DNA of 64,000 nt. Origin: Blepharisma japonicum (Eukaryota; Ciliophora; Heterotrichea; Heterotrichida; Blepharismidae). Position 1 is the first letter of the stretch. Every line of letters begins with the position of its first letter. Below the pieces are notes generated by a model that was given only the letters and a program-made list of their open reading frames with translations, made no database searches and was not told where the DNA came from. This document shows, piece by piece, positions 32,465 to 42,925 of this stretch. Position numbers and translations under genes: made by a program. The DNA lies in NCBI GenBank assembly GCA_949751835.1, contig CATKHK010000034.1:62001-126000 (forward strand), read 5' to 3'.

Positions 32465-33907
32465 CTAGAAAATACCACAATTTTCTGGCTTAGGGTCAGC
32501 GCTTGCTGCGAATTTTTTTAGAGAAGGTTTGACAGCTGAAGTGAATAAAGGATACCTTGGGCTTTGCTTTATCAGCTCAGATATATCAATTGGAGCTGCT
32601 TGCTGGACTGCATTTTCTTTAAGTTCTTTTATCGGTGTGTTACTTCTTTTAGGAGTGTGAGGATTACTGTTATTTCTGCTGATAGCTCCAGACTTAGAGA
32701 TATCTAATGCGTAAGGGATTTGATTTGGTGAACCCTCAGGAAAATCTGTAGCACCTTCAAATTCAAGGTCTTCAAATGAATTTTCTTCACTTTTAAGCTC
32801 TTTGATTTTCATCAATGCTTTATTTGCTTTCAATACTAAGGTTTTAGCGAATTGCTTTTTTGAATTAATTCCTGTATTTCCATATTTTAATACTTCTTTA
32901 TAATATTTCTGTGCTTTTTCTGCATTTCCTAAATTCGCATAAGCTAGCCCCATCAAATAAGCAGATATTAAATTGCTTTTATTTTTTGCATAAATATATT
33001 TTAATCTTTTTATTGCATCTTCGTAGTCGCGATTTAAAATTTCTTGGATTCCTCTTAAAATATCAACTTTTGACAGCATAAGGTCAAAACCTTTGTTTTT
33101 TATTATATAAAGCACCTGTGGGCCAAATTCGACTGCTTCTTTGAAATAATTTAGAGATTGGCCTATATCTCCATATTCGAAATAAGCTGAAGCTAAGTCT
33201 ATATAAGCTATTCCTTGCTGAACACCTTTAGAGTTGTTCGCTGAAATTTCATAATGTTTTATAGCATTTTTTAAATTTTCTTGAGCTTTATATACATGGC
33301 CTAAGTTTGTATTGATTTTGGAGGAATCTGGAGATATTTCATAAGCTTTATTTAGTACTTTCAATGCTTTTAATAGCTTTTCACTGTGTAAATAAGCCAA
33401 GCCTAAAATATTTAAAGCATCAGAATTTTCTGGTTCTTGAACTATAGCCTTTTTTACATATTGTTTTGCTGGCTCAATTTTATTTATTTTCAAGTACACT
33501 TCAGCAATTTTCCATAGAGCTGGAACAAATAAAGTATGCAAAGAAATTGCTCTTTCAAAGAAATTAATTGACTCTTCATATTTTGATTTCTGCTGAGCAA
33601 TCAATCCCAGTATAAAGCATCCTCTATACTCTGGTGAATTTTTCATTGATTTTAATATATGATTTTCAGCAGCTTCTAAAAAACCTTCCACATATAAGCA
33701 AATTCCGATGTTTAAATTAGCCAAAGGATCTTCAGAGTCTTTTGTTAACCGAGTCTCATATGATAAAATTGCATCATTTATTTCTTGCTTGTTTAGTGGC
33801 TTTTTATTGAAATTTAATAAAATTCCAGAGCTCAATTGAGAGACATCAAAAGTATTGTGGACTATTTTTATGGTTGATTTTGTTGTCTTTGAGCAGACTT
33901 CTCCCAT
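32465..33907 (-). CDS. TPR-repeat protein, predicted N-myristoylated (480 aa)
   Basis: Starts MGEVCSKTTKS: Gly2 with Cys5 and Lys7 suggests dual acylation (myristate plus palmitate) and membrane attachment. About eight tetratricopeptide repeats span residues ~45-350, with clear units such as ALNILGLAYLHSEKLLKALK and INTNLGHVYKAQENLKNAIK. The C-terminal ~100 residues are Ser/Pro-rich and disordered. TPR superhelices hold protein partners; no enzymatic domain, so probably a membrane-tethered adaptor. No TGA codons. Confidence 0.88.
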   Translation of the reverse strand: MGEVCSKTTKSTIKIVHNTFDVSQLSSGILLNFNKKPLNKQEINDAILSYETRLTKDSEDPLANLNIGICLYVEGFLEAAENHILKSMKNSPEYRGCFILGLIAQQKSKYEESINFFERAISLHTLFVPALWKIAEVYLKINKIEPAKQYVKKAIVQEPENSDALNILGLAYLHSEKLLKALKVLNKAYEISPDSSKINTNLGHVYKAQENLKNAIKHYEISANNSKGVQQGIAYIDLASAYFEYGDIGQSLNYFKEAVEFGPQVLYIIKNKGFDLMLSKVDILRGIQEILNRDYEDAIKRLKYIYAKNKSNLISAYLMGLAYANLGNAEKAQKYYKEVLKYGNTGINSKKQFAKTLVLKANKALMKIKELKSEENSFEDLEFEGATDFPEGSPNQIPYALDISKSGAISRNNSNPHTPKRSNTPIKELKENAVQQAAPIDISELIKQSPRYPLFTSAVKPSLKKFAASADPKPENCGIF

Positions 33908-34045
33908 TTAATTTTTTATAAGAATCTTTTTTATAGTTTTAAGCTACAATAAGTTTTGTGATTAATGTCTTTATTTAGAAGTTTCTTTATCTTAGAATTT
34001 ATTAAAAAAATTCTATAATTTTATTAATTTTAATTTAAAAAATTC

Positions 34046-35548
34046 TTACTTAAAGCGATTATAGAGATTCAGATATTGAACTTGCCCTTTAGAATTGATA
34101 TCTGTAAATGATAAAGTCTGCTTTATTTCTTCTAGATCAAACCCTTGCGTTCTTAAAATATCTTTAAATGTTTCTTGCTTAACTGAACCTTCCGAATAGA
34201 TATCTTGCTTTTTAAAAGCTTCATATAGCTGTAAGGCATGAGTGTGGAGTTTAGAATGAAGTGGAGATCCATCATATAGTAAATCCCTTAACAGTAACTG
34301 ATATTTTACTTTTCCAGAGGTGGTAGGATCATATTTTTTAGCTAAATAATTAATTTGGGCACCTGAAAGCCCAAACTGGTTTGATAAAATTTGATAAAAT
34401 TCAGTTTGAGAAACTAATCCTGAACTGGCTGAGTCATAGGTTCTGAAAAGATTTTCCAAAAATAATCCTCTCTCTCTACAAGCTTGATTTATTTGTCTTA
34501 TGGTTCCTAACTCATCTATATGATTATTTGATGAGTCTTGGACTGGCTCTTCAGGGATTTCTATATCTTTTATTTTGACATAATGGTGTCTTTGACTTTT
34601 TTCACAGTTTGAATTAATAGTGTTTTCATTTAAAGGAAATCCACAAAATTCACAAGCTAGTTTGAATTTTTCTAATTCTGATGAAAATTTGTCCGTTAAT
34701 TTTACCCATTCTGCTAATTCTTCTTCTATCGATTTTTCCAATTTCGAATTTTTTTCATGTGTCAGATTCCATATCATTTCATCTTTTATTTTCAATAATG
34801 ATAATAATGCATCATATTTCATTGTAATTTCTCTTACCCTTGGTAACTCCTGTGGAAGATTTTCTGCATATACATCAACTTCTGTTCTAAATGGTTTAGA
34901 AACTGAAATATCCAACGCATATCTAAGTTCAGGTGCTTTTTGCAAAAATCCTATAACATTTTGATTAGAATTTTCCACCATTCCTACAATAGTGTTAATT
35001 CTATCTAAATCGCTTTGGACTTCGCTTAAATCGTGGTCTAAAACAGCCATTTTTGACCCATAAGAGGAATTCAGCCTTTCATTCATAGCGACAAATTCGC
35101 GTTTCATATCTTGTTCAATGTAATTTTTAAACCGCTTTATTTCTTCCATTCTCATTTGGATTTTCATTGATTGGGCTTTGAGTAATTCGCGTTTTTGGAA
35201 TAAATGAGAATTTAATAAATCGTAGGCGGTTGCTATTCGAAATCTATGAGCTTGCTCAATCGGAATTATTGATTGCCCAGGAATTTTCCCACAATCTTCG
35301 CATGCAAGCTCTTCTTTGGTTTCAGAAAAAAATTTAAATTCTTTGTTGTGGGTTTTGCAAATATTAAGAATAACTGGTTCTTCTGGGATTGTTTCTATTC
35401 GTTTTGGGGAATTTAGAGGGCTTGTAGGGATATTTGAAGTCCTTGGAGAGCTTTTCGATTTTTCTGATGTCGGGCTTGGGCTTCTTGATTTTTTTTCTTT
35501 TGTTTTCTTGGTAGTCTTTTTCTTTGATGATGGAGGTTTTTCACTCAT
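34046..35548 (-). CDS. Zinc-finger, coiled-coil and EF-hand-like protein (500 aa)
   Basis: A basic Ser/Pro/Lys N-terminus (1-60) is followed by a B-box-like zinc site (about 62-105: CKTHNKEF...LACEDCG...AHRF), a coiled coil (about 105-300), a second Cys/His cluster (CEFCGFPL...NCEKSQRHHY, about 303-330) and two EF-hand-like pairs (about 365-425 and 440-500: RTYDSASSGLVSQTEF, KKYDPTTSGKVKYQ, FTDINSKGQVQYLN). Loop ligands are only partly conserved. The TRIM-like B-box plus coiled coil without a RING points to an oligomeric scaffold. Family not identified. Confidence 0.82.
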   Translation of the reverse strand: MSEKPPSSKKKTTKKTKEKKSRSPSPTSEKSKSSPRTSNIPTSPLNSPKRIETIPEEPVILNICKTHNKEFKFFSETKEELACEDCGKIPGQSIIPIEQAHRFRIATAYDLLNSHLFQKRELLKAQSMKIQMRMEEIKRFKNYIEQDMKREFVAMNERLNSSYGSKMAVLDHDLSEVQSDLDRINTIVGMVENSNQNVIGFLQKAPELRYALDISVSKPFRTEVDVYAENLPQELPRVREITMKYDALLSLLKIKDEMIWNLTHEKNSKLEKSIEEELAEWVKLTDKFSSELEKFKLACEFCGFPLNENTINSNCEKSQRHHYVKIKDIEIPEEPVQDSSNNHIDELGTIRQINQACRERGLFLENLFRTYDSASSGLVSQTEFYQILSNQFGLSGAQINYLAKKYDPTTSGKVKYQLLLRDLLYDGSPLHSKLHTHALQLYEAFKKQDIYSEGSVKQETFKDILRTQGFDLEEIKQTLSFTDINSKGQVQYLNLYNRFK

Positions 35549-35827
35549 TTTAAAATTAATTGTTTCATAGTCTAAAATTTGTATTAGGATTACAGATATT
35601 TCTTAATAATTTAGATAACTATACTTTTTGAATTGAAAATCAATATTTAGACAGCTTTTAATATAAAACTCTTCTATAGCTCATGCATCCCATTTCAATC
35701 ATAAAATTTGTTGCAAATAATATTTCTTCTTATAGATCTCAAAAATATCTATAAACTATGTCATAAAGAATGTTGCTATACTTACAAATCTAGCATCTAT
35801 TTTAAAATTATGTTTATCATAAAATAT

Positions 35828-36676
35828 TTAAAAACCTGGATATTGTTGATTAGTCTGGCTGCTTGATTGTGATGGATATTTTGATTGATTAGGGAAATAA
35901 GGAGTGTTATATCCAGTATTTGGATAACTAGTTTGGCTATTAGTTTGCGATACTCCTCCAAGAGTAGGATAACTACTTTGAGAATTAAATTGAAAAGCTG
36001 AATTTTGATTGAGCTTCTGTTGAGGCTGGCTATAAGCTTGGGAAATAGGCTGAGGAGCATCAAAATCTAGTAAACTTGAATAAGAGTAAGCCTGAGATGG
36101 TGCAAATTCATGAAAATCTTCAGAAGGAAGAGGAGGAGCTGATGCCATCTGATAATAAACTGGCTTTATATCAGAATTCGCTTGTGATCTAATATATGTA
36201 TGCTCTGTTTGTGTTTCTTGCTGAGTCCCATAACTTAACATCTGGCTTGGAATTTCTTGCGTTTGTTTTGATTCTTCCATCTCTAAATTTGAATACTTCT
36301 CAGGGCATTCATGTGCAACTTCAATTTTTACTTTTAATTCACCTACATTTTCATTTCCTTTTGAGAGAATGACCCAATTTTCATATAAATCAGTTACATT
36401 TTCCCTTAAAATAGTTGCTTCTCCAAAAAGCACTTTTCTAGTGTCTGGTTTTATATCCCAGACTTTTATAGAGATTTTTTCTTCACTTCTTATTAGGAAA
36501 GGAAGCTCATCGCTCCATGCAGGAAATTTTAAAGCAATTTCAGCATTATTTGAGACTTTAGATTGTCTTCCAATAGAAATCTCACAATAGCACGAGATAG
36601 AATCTAGGGTTTCAGAATTTCTTAGAAGTTTGGCACATAAGGGCTTGATGAGAAAATAGAGAGTTTGACCAGCCAT
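35828..36676 (-). CDS. C2-domain protein with Gln/Ser/Tyr/Pro-rich tail (282 aa)
   Basis: ATG MAGQTLYFLIKPLCAKLL; an upstream in-frame ATG at 36709 would overlap the previous gene and is less likely. Residues ~5-135 form a C2 beta-sandwich (CEISIGRQSKVSNNAEIAL..., ISIKVWDIKP, FGEATILRENVTDLYENWVI, GELKVKIEV). The acidic Ca2+-binding loops are incomplete, so lipid or protein binding without Ca2+ is possible. The tail (about 145-282) is rich in Q, S, Y, P, a low-complexity type seen on many ciliate C2 and annexin-like proteins. The start lies 7 bp after the stop of the same-strand upstream gene. Confidence 0.82.
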   Translation of the reverse strand: MAGQTLYFLIKPLCAKLLRNSETLDSISCYCEISIGRQSKVSNNAEIALKFPAWSDELPFLIRSEEKISIKVWDIKPDTRKVLFGEATILRENVTDLYENWVILSKGNENVGELKVKIEVAHECPEKYSNLEMEESKQTQEIPSQMLSYGTQQETQTEHTYIRSQANSDIKPVYYQMASAPPLPSEDFHEFAPSQAYSYSSLLDFDAPQPISQAYSQPQQKLNQNSAFQFNSQSSYPTLGGVSQTNSQTSYPNTGYNTPYFPNQSKYPSQSSSQTNQQYPGF

Positions 36677-36683
36677 ATTAAAA

Positions 36684-37610
36684 TTAGAGATTATAAGCAT
36701 AATACGCAAAACTTTTATTTATACGAAATGTTGAAGAAACAGGCTTTTCATAGTCAAAACACATAACCTTTATAAAAATTACAGGAGTTTTTGATTTTTG
36801 GCGAAGTGCAGTTAAGCTAAACTCTTTCGAATTTTGATTATTTTTTACATCCTTAATTTTTTGGAATTTAGAATAAATTGTTTCGATATCATTTTTTTTT
36901 AAATTTAGTTGCCTTAGTAATATTTCTTCTTTAATTCTTAGCCTTTGGAGCTTGATTTTTCACTTTAATTCAGTGCGTTTCAATTCATGTTTAAGACAAT
37001 CATATTTGATTTTTAAATCATTTTGAAATTTATCGTTTTCAATAGGATAATTCTCAAATTCTTCTCTATTAATTTCAAAAAGATTTTCAAGCTCTTTATT
37101 CCTTATTTCATATTGAAAAATTAATTTTTTGTTTTTTATTGAAGTATCTGCAAGCTCATCGATCATAAATAGCAAAGATTTATAGGTTTTTTCATCTGGC
37201 TTCAGATCTAAATCATTTAACTGTTGTGGTTTGAAATATGTGGAGTTTCTTTTTAATTGGCTATTTAATGCAGACAACTCTTTAATGGTAATATTTTTCG
37301 TTTCAATTTCTATTTCCAAGGCATTTATTAGCTTTTTTTCATGGATGTGGACTAATTTTTCTTTTAAAGATTCATATTCTTTATGATAAATCTCAATCTT
37401 TTGTTTTGTGTTTTCTAGCAATTTTTCTTGCACTAATTAAAATTCACGATCTTTGCTGAGGCTTATTTTGATTGGCTCTTTTCTTTCTTTTTTTACCAAT
37501 TTTTTCATTTTCTGTTTAAATTCCTTAATTTGGCCTCTTATAAACTCATTTTGTTCAGTTAGTCTTGATATAAAACTGCATTATGATTACAGTTGGTCAT
37601 TTGATTTCAT
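36684..37610 (-). CDS. Coiled-coil protein (298 aa) with two 15-nt introns
   Basis: Model: ATG at 37610, 20-nt first exon (MKSNDQ + 2 nt), intron 37576-37590 (GTAATCATAATGCAG), 128-nt second exon, intron 37433-37447 (GTGAATTTTAATTAG), then a long exon with one TGA-Trp to TAA. The phases fit (total 897 nt) and each intron removes an in-frame TAA or TAG. The product is Lys/Glu/Leu-rich coiled coil over about residues 10-250, then a short C-terminal segment (TPVIFIKVMCFDYEKPV). No family recognised. The GTG apparent start at the third exon is an artefact of ignoring splicing. Confidence 0.8.
37433..37447 (-). other. Intron, 15 nt, GTGA donor
   Basis: GTGAATTTTAATTAG, phase 1; unusual in having GTG rather than GTA at its 5' end. 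Confidence 0.8.
37576..37590 (-). other. Intron, 15 nt
   Basis: GTAATCATAATGCAG, phase 2, removes an in-frame TAA after the 20-nt first exon. Confidence 0.8.
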
Positions 37611-37654
37611 TTATATTTATTTAGAAAATTATTTATTTAATCTCAAATGGCGAT

Positions 37655-38953
37655 TTAAGCATGCCATAAGTCATTCAAATAGAACTCAGTTCCCGACTCT
37701 TCATTAAAATTCAATTTATGGTTGTTTCCTCTTTCCCATTTCTGATAAGAATCTTGAACAATAACATACTTAAACTTTAGATTGCGTGCTTCAAATTTAT
37801 TGATTTCTATGCTTCCAATTCAATTATGGCCTCTTGTCCATTCAAGCTTCAATCCATCATTAAAATCCCAGTTTCCCAATTTTTCAGAATTTCCTACAAC
37901 TCTTAAATTTTGCCCAATCTAAATAGTTTCTACCTTAGCTCGATACAAAATTCTGAATAAGATATTAATCATATCGTTTTTTTTGCTTTTTTCTTGAGTA
38001 ATTTGCCAAAATTCATGCTGGCAACAGCACGATAAGTAATTATCTTGTATATGCAGCTTGCGATTATCTCCCATTTCCCACTCTGGGCCATTCCATCTAT
38101 TGACTGCATATTTAAACTCTAGATATTTTGCTTCTTCCTTGGATATCATTATATTTCCGCACCAAAAATTGCCTTTCTTTCATTCTAATTTCAATCCTTT
38201 ATTTGGATTCCAATTTCCAAATTTTTCAGTATCTCCAACAACTAAAATATTTTCTCCAAGCTAAATATTAATTACTTTCGTTTCATAAGGAATGCTGAAG
38301 TTAACCGTAACAATTTCTGATTCATTTTTTTTTATTTTAACCTCTTCGATTTTTTCTTCAATTTCTTCAACATCGTCTATAATTTCTTTTTCTTCCTCTA
38401 ACTGATCCAATATTTCAAATATTTGAACTGCATCATTTGTTTTTTTATTTCCAGATCTTTTTCCATTTTCTCGTTCGTTTTCTACTATATGAGCTTTATC
38501 CTCTTGATTTTCTTCGAAGTGATCAGTGAAATCAATGAAATCTATTATTTTTTCTTTGTCTCTATCTATTAGATCCCCTTCAGTGTGAACACCAGCTTCA
38601 CAATCTTCACTCAATAAGGTGTCAGGTGTACATTGCTTCAATAGGATTCTTTCTGTTTGGGGAGCTGTTTCTTCTTCAGAAAAATTTTCTTTCGTTACTA
38701 AAAAGTTAGTGTCATGAGCATTATCCAATGATAGGTTAAATTTTGGGAGCGTTGGAGAATCTTGAGATGTATTACTTCTCCGATGAGAATGGAATCCTTC
38801 GAAATTTTGGTCTCTTTTAGCAGAATTTATATTTATTGGACTGGGCTCGTTAAAAAAATGAATGGGCTCAGCTTTTGGGGTAAGAGGAGTAGCAGTCTTT
38901 TTGTTATGAAAATTTGCAACAAAGCTTGAGTACTTTTTTGAGAATCTTTTCAT
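37655..38953 (-). CDS. Tandem CBM20 (starch/glycogen-binding) domain protein (422 aa), two introns
   Basis: Exon 1 (226 aa) is an acidic, disordered region ending in the first beta-strand (VTVNFSIPYETK). Intron 38261-38275 (GTAATTAATATTTAG) leads to LGENILVVGDTEKFGNWNPN, then FKYAVNRWN and EMGDNRKL: a CBM20 domain (about 213-310). Intron 37919-37933 (GTAGAAACTATTTAG) leads to IGQNLRVVGNSEKLGNWDFN, FKYVIVQDS and WERGNNHKL: a second CBM20 (about 320-420). CBM20 binds alpha-glucans; the binding Trp (GNW, surface Trp before NR) are kept. No hydrolase or phosphatase domain is attached, so it is probably a glycogen-granule targeting or scaffold protein. Stop TAA lies 44 bp before the next same-strand ATG. 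Confidence 0.88.
37919..37933 (-). other. Intron, 15 nt
   Basis: GTAGAAACTATTTAG, phase 0, in CBM20 copy 2, directly after the Lys of LYRAK. Confidence 0.9.
38261..38275 (-). other. Intron, 15 nt
   Basis: GTAATTAATATTTAG, phase 0, in CBM20 copy 1, directly after the Lys of PYETK; same domain position as the intron of copy 2. Confidence 0.9.
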
Positions 38954-39286
38954 AATAGAATTTATTATGCTAATGAAATAATATTGAAAATTAAAACCAT
39001 TTATATTGAAAGAATAATAAAATTTAATTATTCTGATGCTTTAATATCAGTTTTTCTTATTTCTTAATACCATTTTTATATTTTTACATAATATTTATAT
39101 AGATTAAATCTTACCATTAGCTGAATTTTATTTCATAATTTCTGATTTAATTAAGCTCTACAAATACGAGCTTTTTAATTTTAAAGTAAAAATGCTTATA
39201 AAATAAAAATTGTAGCAAAAAATTTAATAAATTTCTAATATTAAATAATCAATTTTTTATAATGGTCAATTGACCAAATTTATTAC
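38954..39286. other. Intergenic spacer
   Basis: 333 bp same-strand AT-rich spacer; nothing recognised. Confidence 0.55.
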
Positions 39287-40789
39287 TTATTGATGAAGTT
39301 TAACTTTAAGCCTCTCTTGGAGCTCTTCATAATTCACAAGAGAAAATCTTGTCCAAATATTCTTGGCAGCTGCCACAAAATTCTCAATTTTATCATGAGT
39401 ATGAAGTGGCCCTGGAGAAAGCCTTAGCAGCTCTTGTCCTCTTGGGACAGTTGGATAATTAATAGGTTGGACATAAATTTGGAATTCCTTAAAGAAAACA
39501 TCGCTCACTTCTTTACACACATTTGGATTTCCTATGAATAGTGGCACAATATGGCTTGCAGATGGCAGGACTGGCAAGTTTTCTTCTTGCAGCCTCTTTT
39601 TCATAAACTTCGAGTGTTCATGAAGTAATTTTCTTTCTTTTTCTGACTCTTTTACGTGTTGGATTGAAGCAATACTTCCGGCCAAAGTTACAGGTGGCAG
39701 TGAAGTTGTAAAAATAAATGATGGGGAATAGCTTCTTATGCAATCAATAATTAATGAAGAAGCTGCAAGATAGCCGCCATGAGTGCCAAAAGCTTTTCCT
39801 AGAGTTCCTGAAATAATATCAATATCAACCCCTCGTTCTTGTGTAACACCTCCTCCTCTTTTTCCATATAGTCCTACGGCATGAACTTCATCTATATATG
39901 TGAGTGCTCCATATCTTTTGGCAATATCTTTAATGGTTTCTACTGGTGAAATAGTTCCGCTCATAGAATAAACGCTTTCAAAGACTATAATTTTTACTTT
40001 ATCTTTGTCTTCTATATCATTGTTTGAAGCTGCTAGCAAGCTTTCTAAATGTTTAATGTCATTATGCCTAAAGACTCTGATATCTTTTTTACCTAATTTT
40101 GAGTATCTCATACCATAAATCATAGATGCATGATTTTCTTCATCAGAAAAATAAATGGCGCCTTGTGGGAAAAGGGATGGAAGAGTGCTCAAACCTGCTT
40201 CGTTCGCAACGTAGCCTGATGTGCATACTAGTGCAGCCTCTTTATTGTGCAAATCTGCAAGCTCATTTTCAAGCTGTACATGCAAATTTGTATTTCCTCC
40301 TATATTTCTAGTTCCACCTGAGCCTGCTCCATAAAGTTTTAAAGCTTGGACCATAGCTTTTATAACTTTAGGATGTTGTCCCATCCCTAAATAATCATTT
40401 GAACACCACATAGTGATCTTATTTTCATCTCCAGTCATATACTCTGTAGCCATAGGAAAATCACCGGCATGTCGCAAAACCTTTGTGAAGACCCTATATC
40501 TTCCTTCATCTTTAAGTCGTTGTATGGCATCATGGAAATGCTTTTCTAGCCCTGTGACCTTTTTAGGCTTCATACTTTCAAGGTCAATGAAATTCAATGG
40601 ATCCATGAGCTTTTGTGCGATATCCTCGATAGTCGGCCTATCTCCTGTTCGGACAAAGTTCATAGATTTCATAAAAGGGCATTTTTCAGTGTTTTCAGTA
40701 ATCAAAGTAGGGGTTATCATATGATGCTTTGAAAGAAAAGGACAAAGGTGCTTTACGGATTCAAGGGTACGTACAGCGAATTCTTTCAT
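39287..40789 (-). CDS. ALAS: 5-aminolevulinate synthase (500 aa)
   Basis: A fold-type I PLP enzyme with the ALAS blocks [54 protein letters not shown] (PLP Lys332) and the C-terminal [16 protein letters not shown]. It condenses glycine and succinyl-CoA, the first step of haem synthesis by the C4 route, in the mitochondrial matrix. The N-terminus has two Cys-Pro haem-regulatory motifs (LCPFL at Cys16, KCPFM at Cys37) as in animal ALAS, suggesting feedback by haem on import. [13 protein letters not shown] favours ALAS over glycine acetyltransferase or serine palmitoyltransferase. No introns or TGA. Confidence 0.95.
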   Translation of the reverse strand: MKEFAVRTLESVKHLCPFLSKHHMITPTLITENTEKCPFMKSMNFVRTGDRPTIEDIAQKLMDPLNFIDLESMKPKKVTGLEKHFHDAIQRLKDEGRYRVFTKVLRHAGDFPMATEYMTGDENKITMWCSNDYLGMGQHPKVIKAMVQALKLYGAGSGGTRNIGGNTNLHVQLENELADLHNKEAALVCTSGYVANEAGLSTLPSLFPQGAIYFSDEENHASMIYGMRYSKLGKKDIRVFRHNDIKHLESLLAASNNDIEDKDKVKIIVFESVYSMSGTISPVETIKDIAKRYGALTYIDEVHAVGLYGKRGGGVTQERGVDIDIISGTLGKAFGTHGGYLAASSLIIDCIRSYSPSFIFTTSLPPVTLAGSIASIQHVKESEKERKLLHEHSKFMKKRLQEENLPVLPSASHIVPLFIGNPNVCKEVSDVFFKEFQIYVQPINYPTVPRGQELLRLSPGPLHTHDKIENFVAAAKNIWTRFSLVNYEELQERLKVKLHQ

Positions 40790-41718
40790 AATTATATGGT
40801 TATAAGCAGGTCTAAAATCTAAGAAATTATGGACAAATAAGAAGGAAAAGATAGGCTATAGATTTCGAAATTTTAAAGAGTTGAATAAATTAGATATTTT
40901 ACAAGTTATAATCGGTTTTTAGGATTAAATATTCAGTAAACATGGATAAGCTGAAAAATAAGTGAAAAATGAATGATAGATGGAAGAAGAGTGACTGAAG
41001 ATAAATGAGGTAGAAAAGTAAGAAGAAGTTTAGAAGACTCATGAAGATAAAAATCTTTGATGAGTTAATTAGAAATTATTTAAGGATCATTCTTCTTTAT
41101 TCCTGAGCTTTTGTTAAAATTTACGATTATTTAGTTTTATGATGATTTAAAGGATTTAAATTGAATATTTGTCATTTCCCAAATAATTGCCTTCTTCATT
41201 GGCTAGAGTTGGAAAAGAAGTAAAATATTTTTTAAGCCCTGGGTCATAGTTCAAGAATTAGGCTATGTCAGCCATTTTCTAAGATGTGATTTTGCCTTAT
41301 ATTTGAATTTCATTTGATAAATATACCAAAAAGTTATATTCCTTAAATTGTCAATATTGATATTTAAAGACGCAAAATTTTACTTATTTTTGTTTGGAAG
41401 TTGGAAATGATATCAGCTTTAAGGAAATGATAGCACGCGGTTAAATATTAAATAATCAAAAATATTCAATCTTCCATGGTGTGATATGGTCTATATTAGA
41501 CAGTTTCATTAAAGAGCATATATTTATATCTAAAACAACCAAATTTTATTTAGTTAAATAATTGGGGATAATTTGTACGCTACTTTAGCCAGTACAGTAG
41601 AATATAGCCTATATATCGCTACTTGCAGTTAAAAATATGGTTCTTTTCTTTATTCAGTATTATAATGATATATTAAAGTAATTCCCAAAATAATTATTTA
41701 ATAGGTAAAATAACGTTC
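40790..41718. other. Long intergenic region, divergent
   Basis: 929 bp with no supported gene. A 39-codon minus-strand stretch at 41156-41275 is protein-like but has an in-frame TAA as its sixth codon (see findings). The rest is AT-rich promoter-like sequence. Confidence 0.5.
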
Positions 41719-42582
41719 ATGAACAGCAAAGTTTACAATCCTCCTGAAAATCAATTAAAATCCCCCGAAAAATCTCAAACCCATAAAGAAAAAATAGAAG
41801 CTCCCTCTAACAGCCTTGATTTGCTTCTAAACAATTCCAATGACAAACTAGAAATGAGAACGTACAAAAGTCCTATCCTTAGGGAAAAAATTAAAGTCAA
41901 CGATATTGCATCCAAACCAAGCAAGCGTAAAGAAGGTAAAATTGAACGATCTAAAAGCCAAATTGCAAATGATTTTCGTTGAAGCCCACATAAAGAATAT
42001 AAATGCAATGGAAACTTTACAGAAAAAACTTTAGATGAAGCCTCACTAGCGAACCAGAAACTAGAAATGACTAATAAGATTAAAAAAATAATAAAAAAAG
42101 CAAAAGATAAGAAAAAGAAACTCCACGACCCTCTCCATAGAGAAATAAGCCTCATTATTTCAAAAACACTGATTAAAGATAAAATACATGATCCCATAAC
42201 TGGCACGATAAAGCAATTTAATATTGACCGTTCCCGTCCGCTTTCTTTAGGCAGCAAAAAGGTGCCCATCATTTCCGGTAAAATCAATGAGTTTTCACCT
42301 CCGAGATCTGCATATATAAGTGCTCGTGATGATAAATGCCATCAAAAAGCTATTAATCCTATAACAGGTGAAACTAAAGAAAGCTTCCACGTCCGCTCCA
42401 TTTCTTATGAAGAAGATAAATTTTCCCCACCGAAGTCAGCAGCATCTACAGTCTCCAGTGCGAATTTTGAGAGTTTTTCTATTAATCGCTCACCATCTCC
42501 AGTCGATTATTCAAGCATGTTCAACTCAAAAAAAATCCTCAAAGGAATGGGAGCTCATTATCAGAAATCGAACATTTTTTAA
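41719..42582 (+). CDS. Hypothetical basic protein with (D/N)PITG motifs (287 aa)
   Basis: ATG MNSKVYNPPENQLKS; one TGA-Trp (NDFRWSPHKE). Lys/Ser/Pro-rich with short repeated motifs, LHDPLHRE, IHDPITGTIK and INPITGETKE, and FSPP(R/K)SA twice; no domain recognised. Likely disordered, possibly a cytoskeleton-associated or phosphorylated protein. It ends 40 bp before the CDGSH gene. Confidence 0.7.
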
Positions 42583-42622
42583 GAATAATTATCAATTTTC
42601 TAATTGGCTATAAATTTTCAAT

Positions 42623-42889
42623 ATGGAAGCTGCAGCCGTCCCTTCAGATGTTCGTGTTAAACCAAAAAGAGGTCCTTATAGAGCTGAGTTAGTAGCTGGT
42701 CAAACCTACTATTGGTGTGACTGTGGAAGATCAGCAAATCAGCCATATTGCGATGGATCTCATTCTGGAACTCCTTTTGGTCCTTTACCGTTTACCCCAG
42801 AAGAATCAAAAGTATATTGGCTTTGTGGATGCAAATATTCAGAAAACAAGCCACATTGCGATAGTCAGCATAACAAGATTGAGTGGTAA
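42623..42889 (+). CDS. CDGSH iron-sulfur domain protein, CISD3-like (88 aa)
   Basis: Two tandem CDGSH-type 2Fe-2S sites: CDCGRSANQPYCDGSH (about residues 33-48) and CGCKYSENKPHCDSQH (about 68-83), each with the 3-Cys-1-His ligand set. Two sites in one small protein, with no membrane anchor, is the CISD3/MiNT layout of the mitochondrial matrix rather than mitoNEET. The second site has DSQH in place of DGSH but keeps the ligands. The N-terminus (MEAAAVPSDVRVKPKRGPY) could be a short targeting peptide. Convergent with the sorting nexin, 36 bp apart. Confidence 0.92.
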   Translation: MEAAAVPSDVRVKPKRGPYRAELVAGQTYYWCDCGRSANQPYCDGSHSGTPFGPLPFTPEESKVYWLCGCKYSENKPHCDSQHNKIEW

Positions 42890-42925
42890 CTAACTTAATC
42901 AATTATATCAACTAATTATTAACAA

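Noticed and set aside
37655-38953. Laforin-type glucan phosphatase
   Set aside because: CBM20 domains are present but no HCxxGxxR phosphatase motif occurs in this gene.
39287-40789. Glycine C-acetyltransferase or serine palmitoyltransferase
   Set aside because: CP motifs, the N-terminal region and the [13 protein letters not shown] block fit ALAS better.
40941-41000. Short ORF MDKLKNKWKMNDRW...
   Set aside because: Ends quickly at TAA; purine-rich low-complexity sequence, probably chance.
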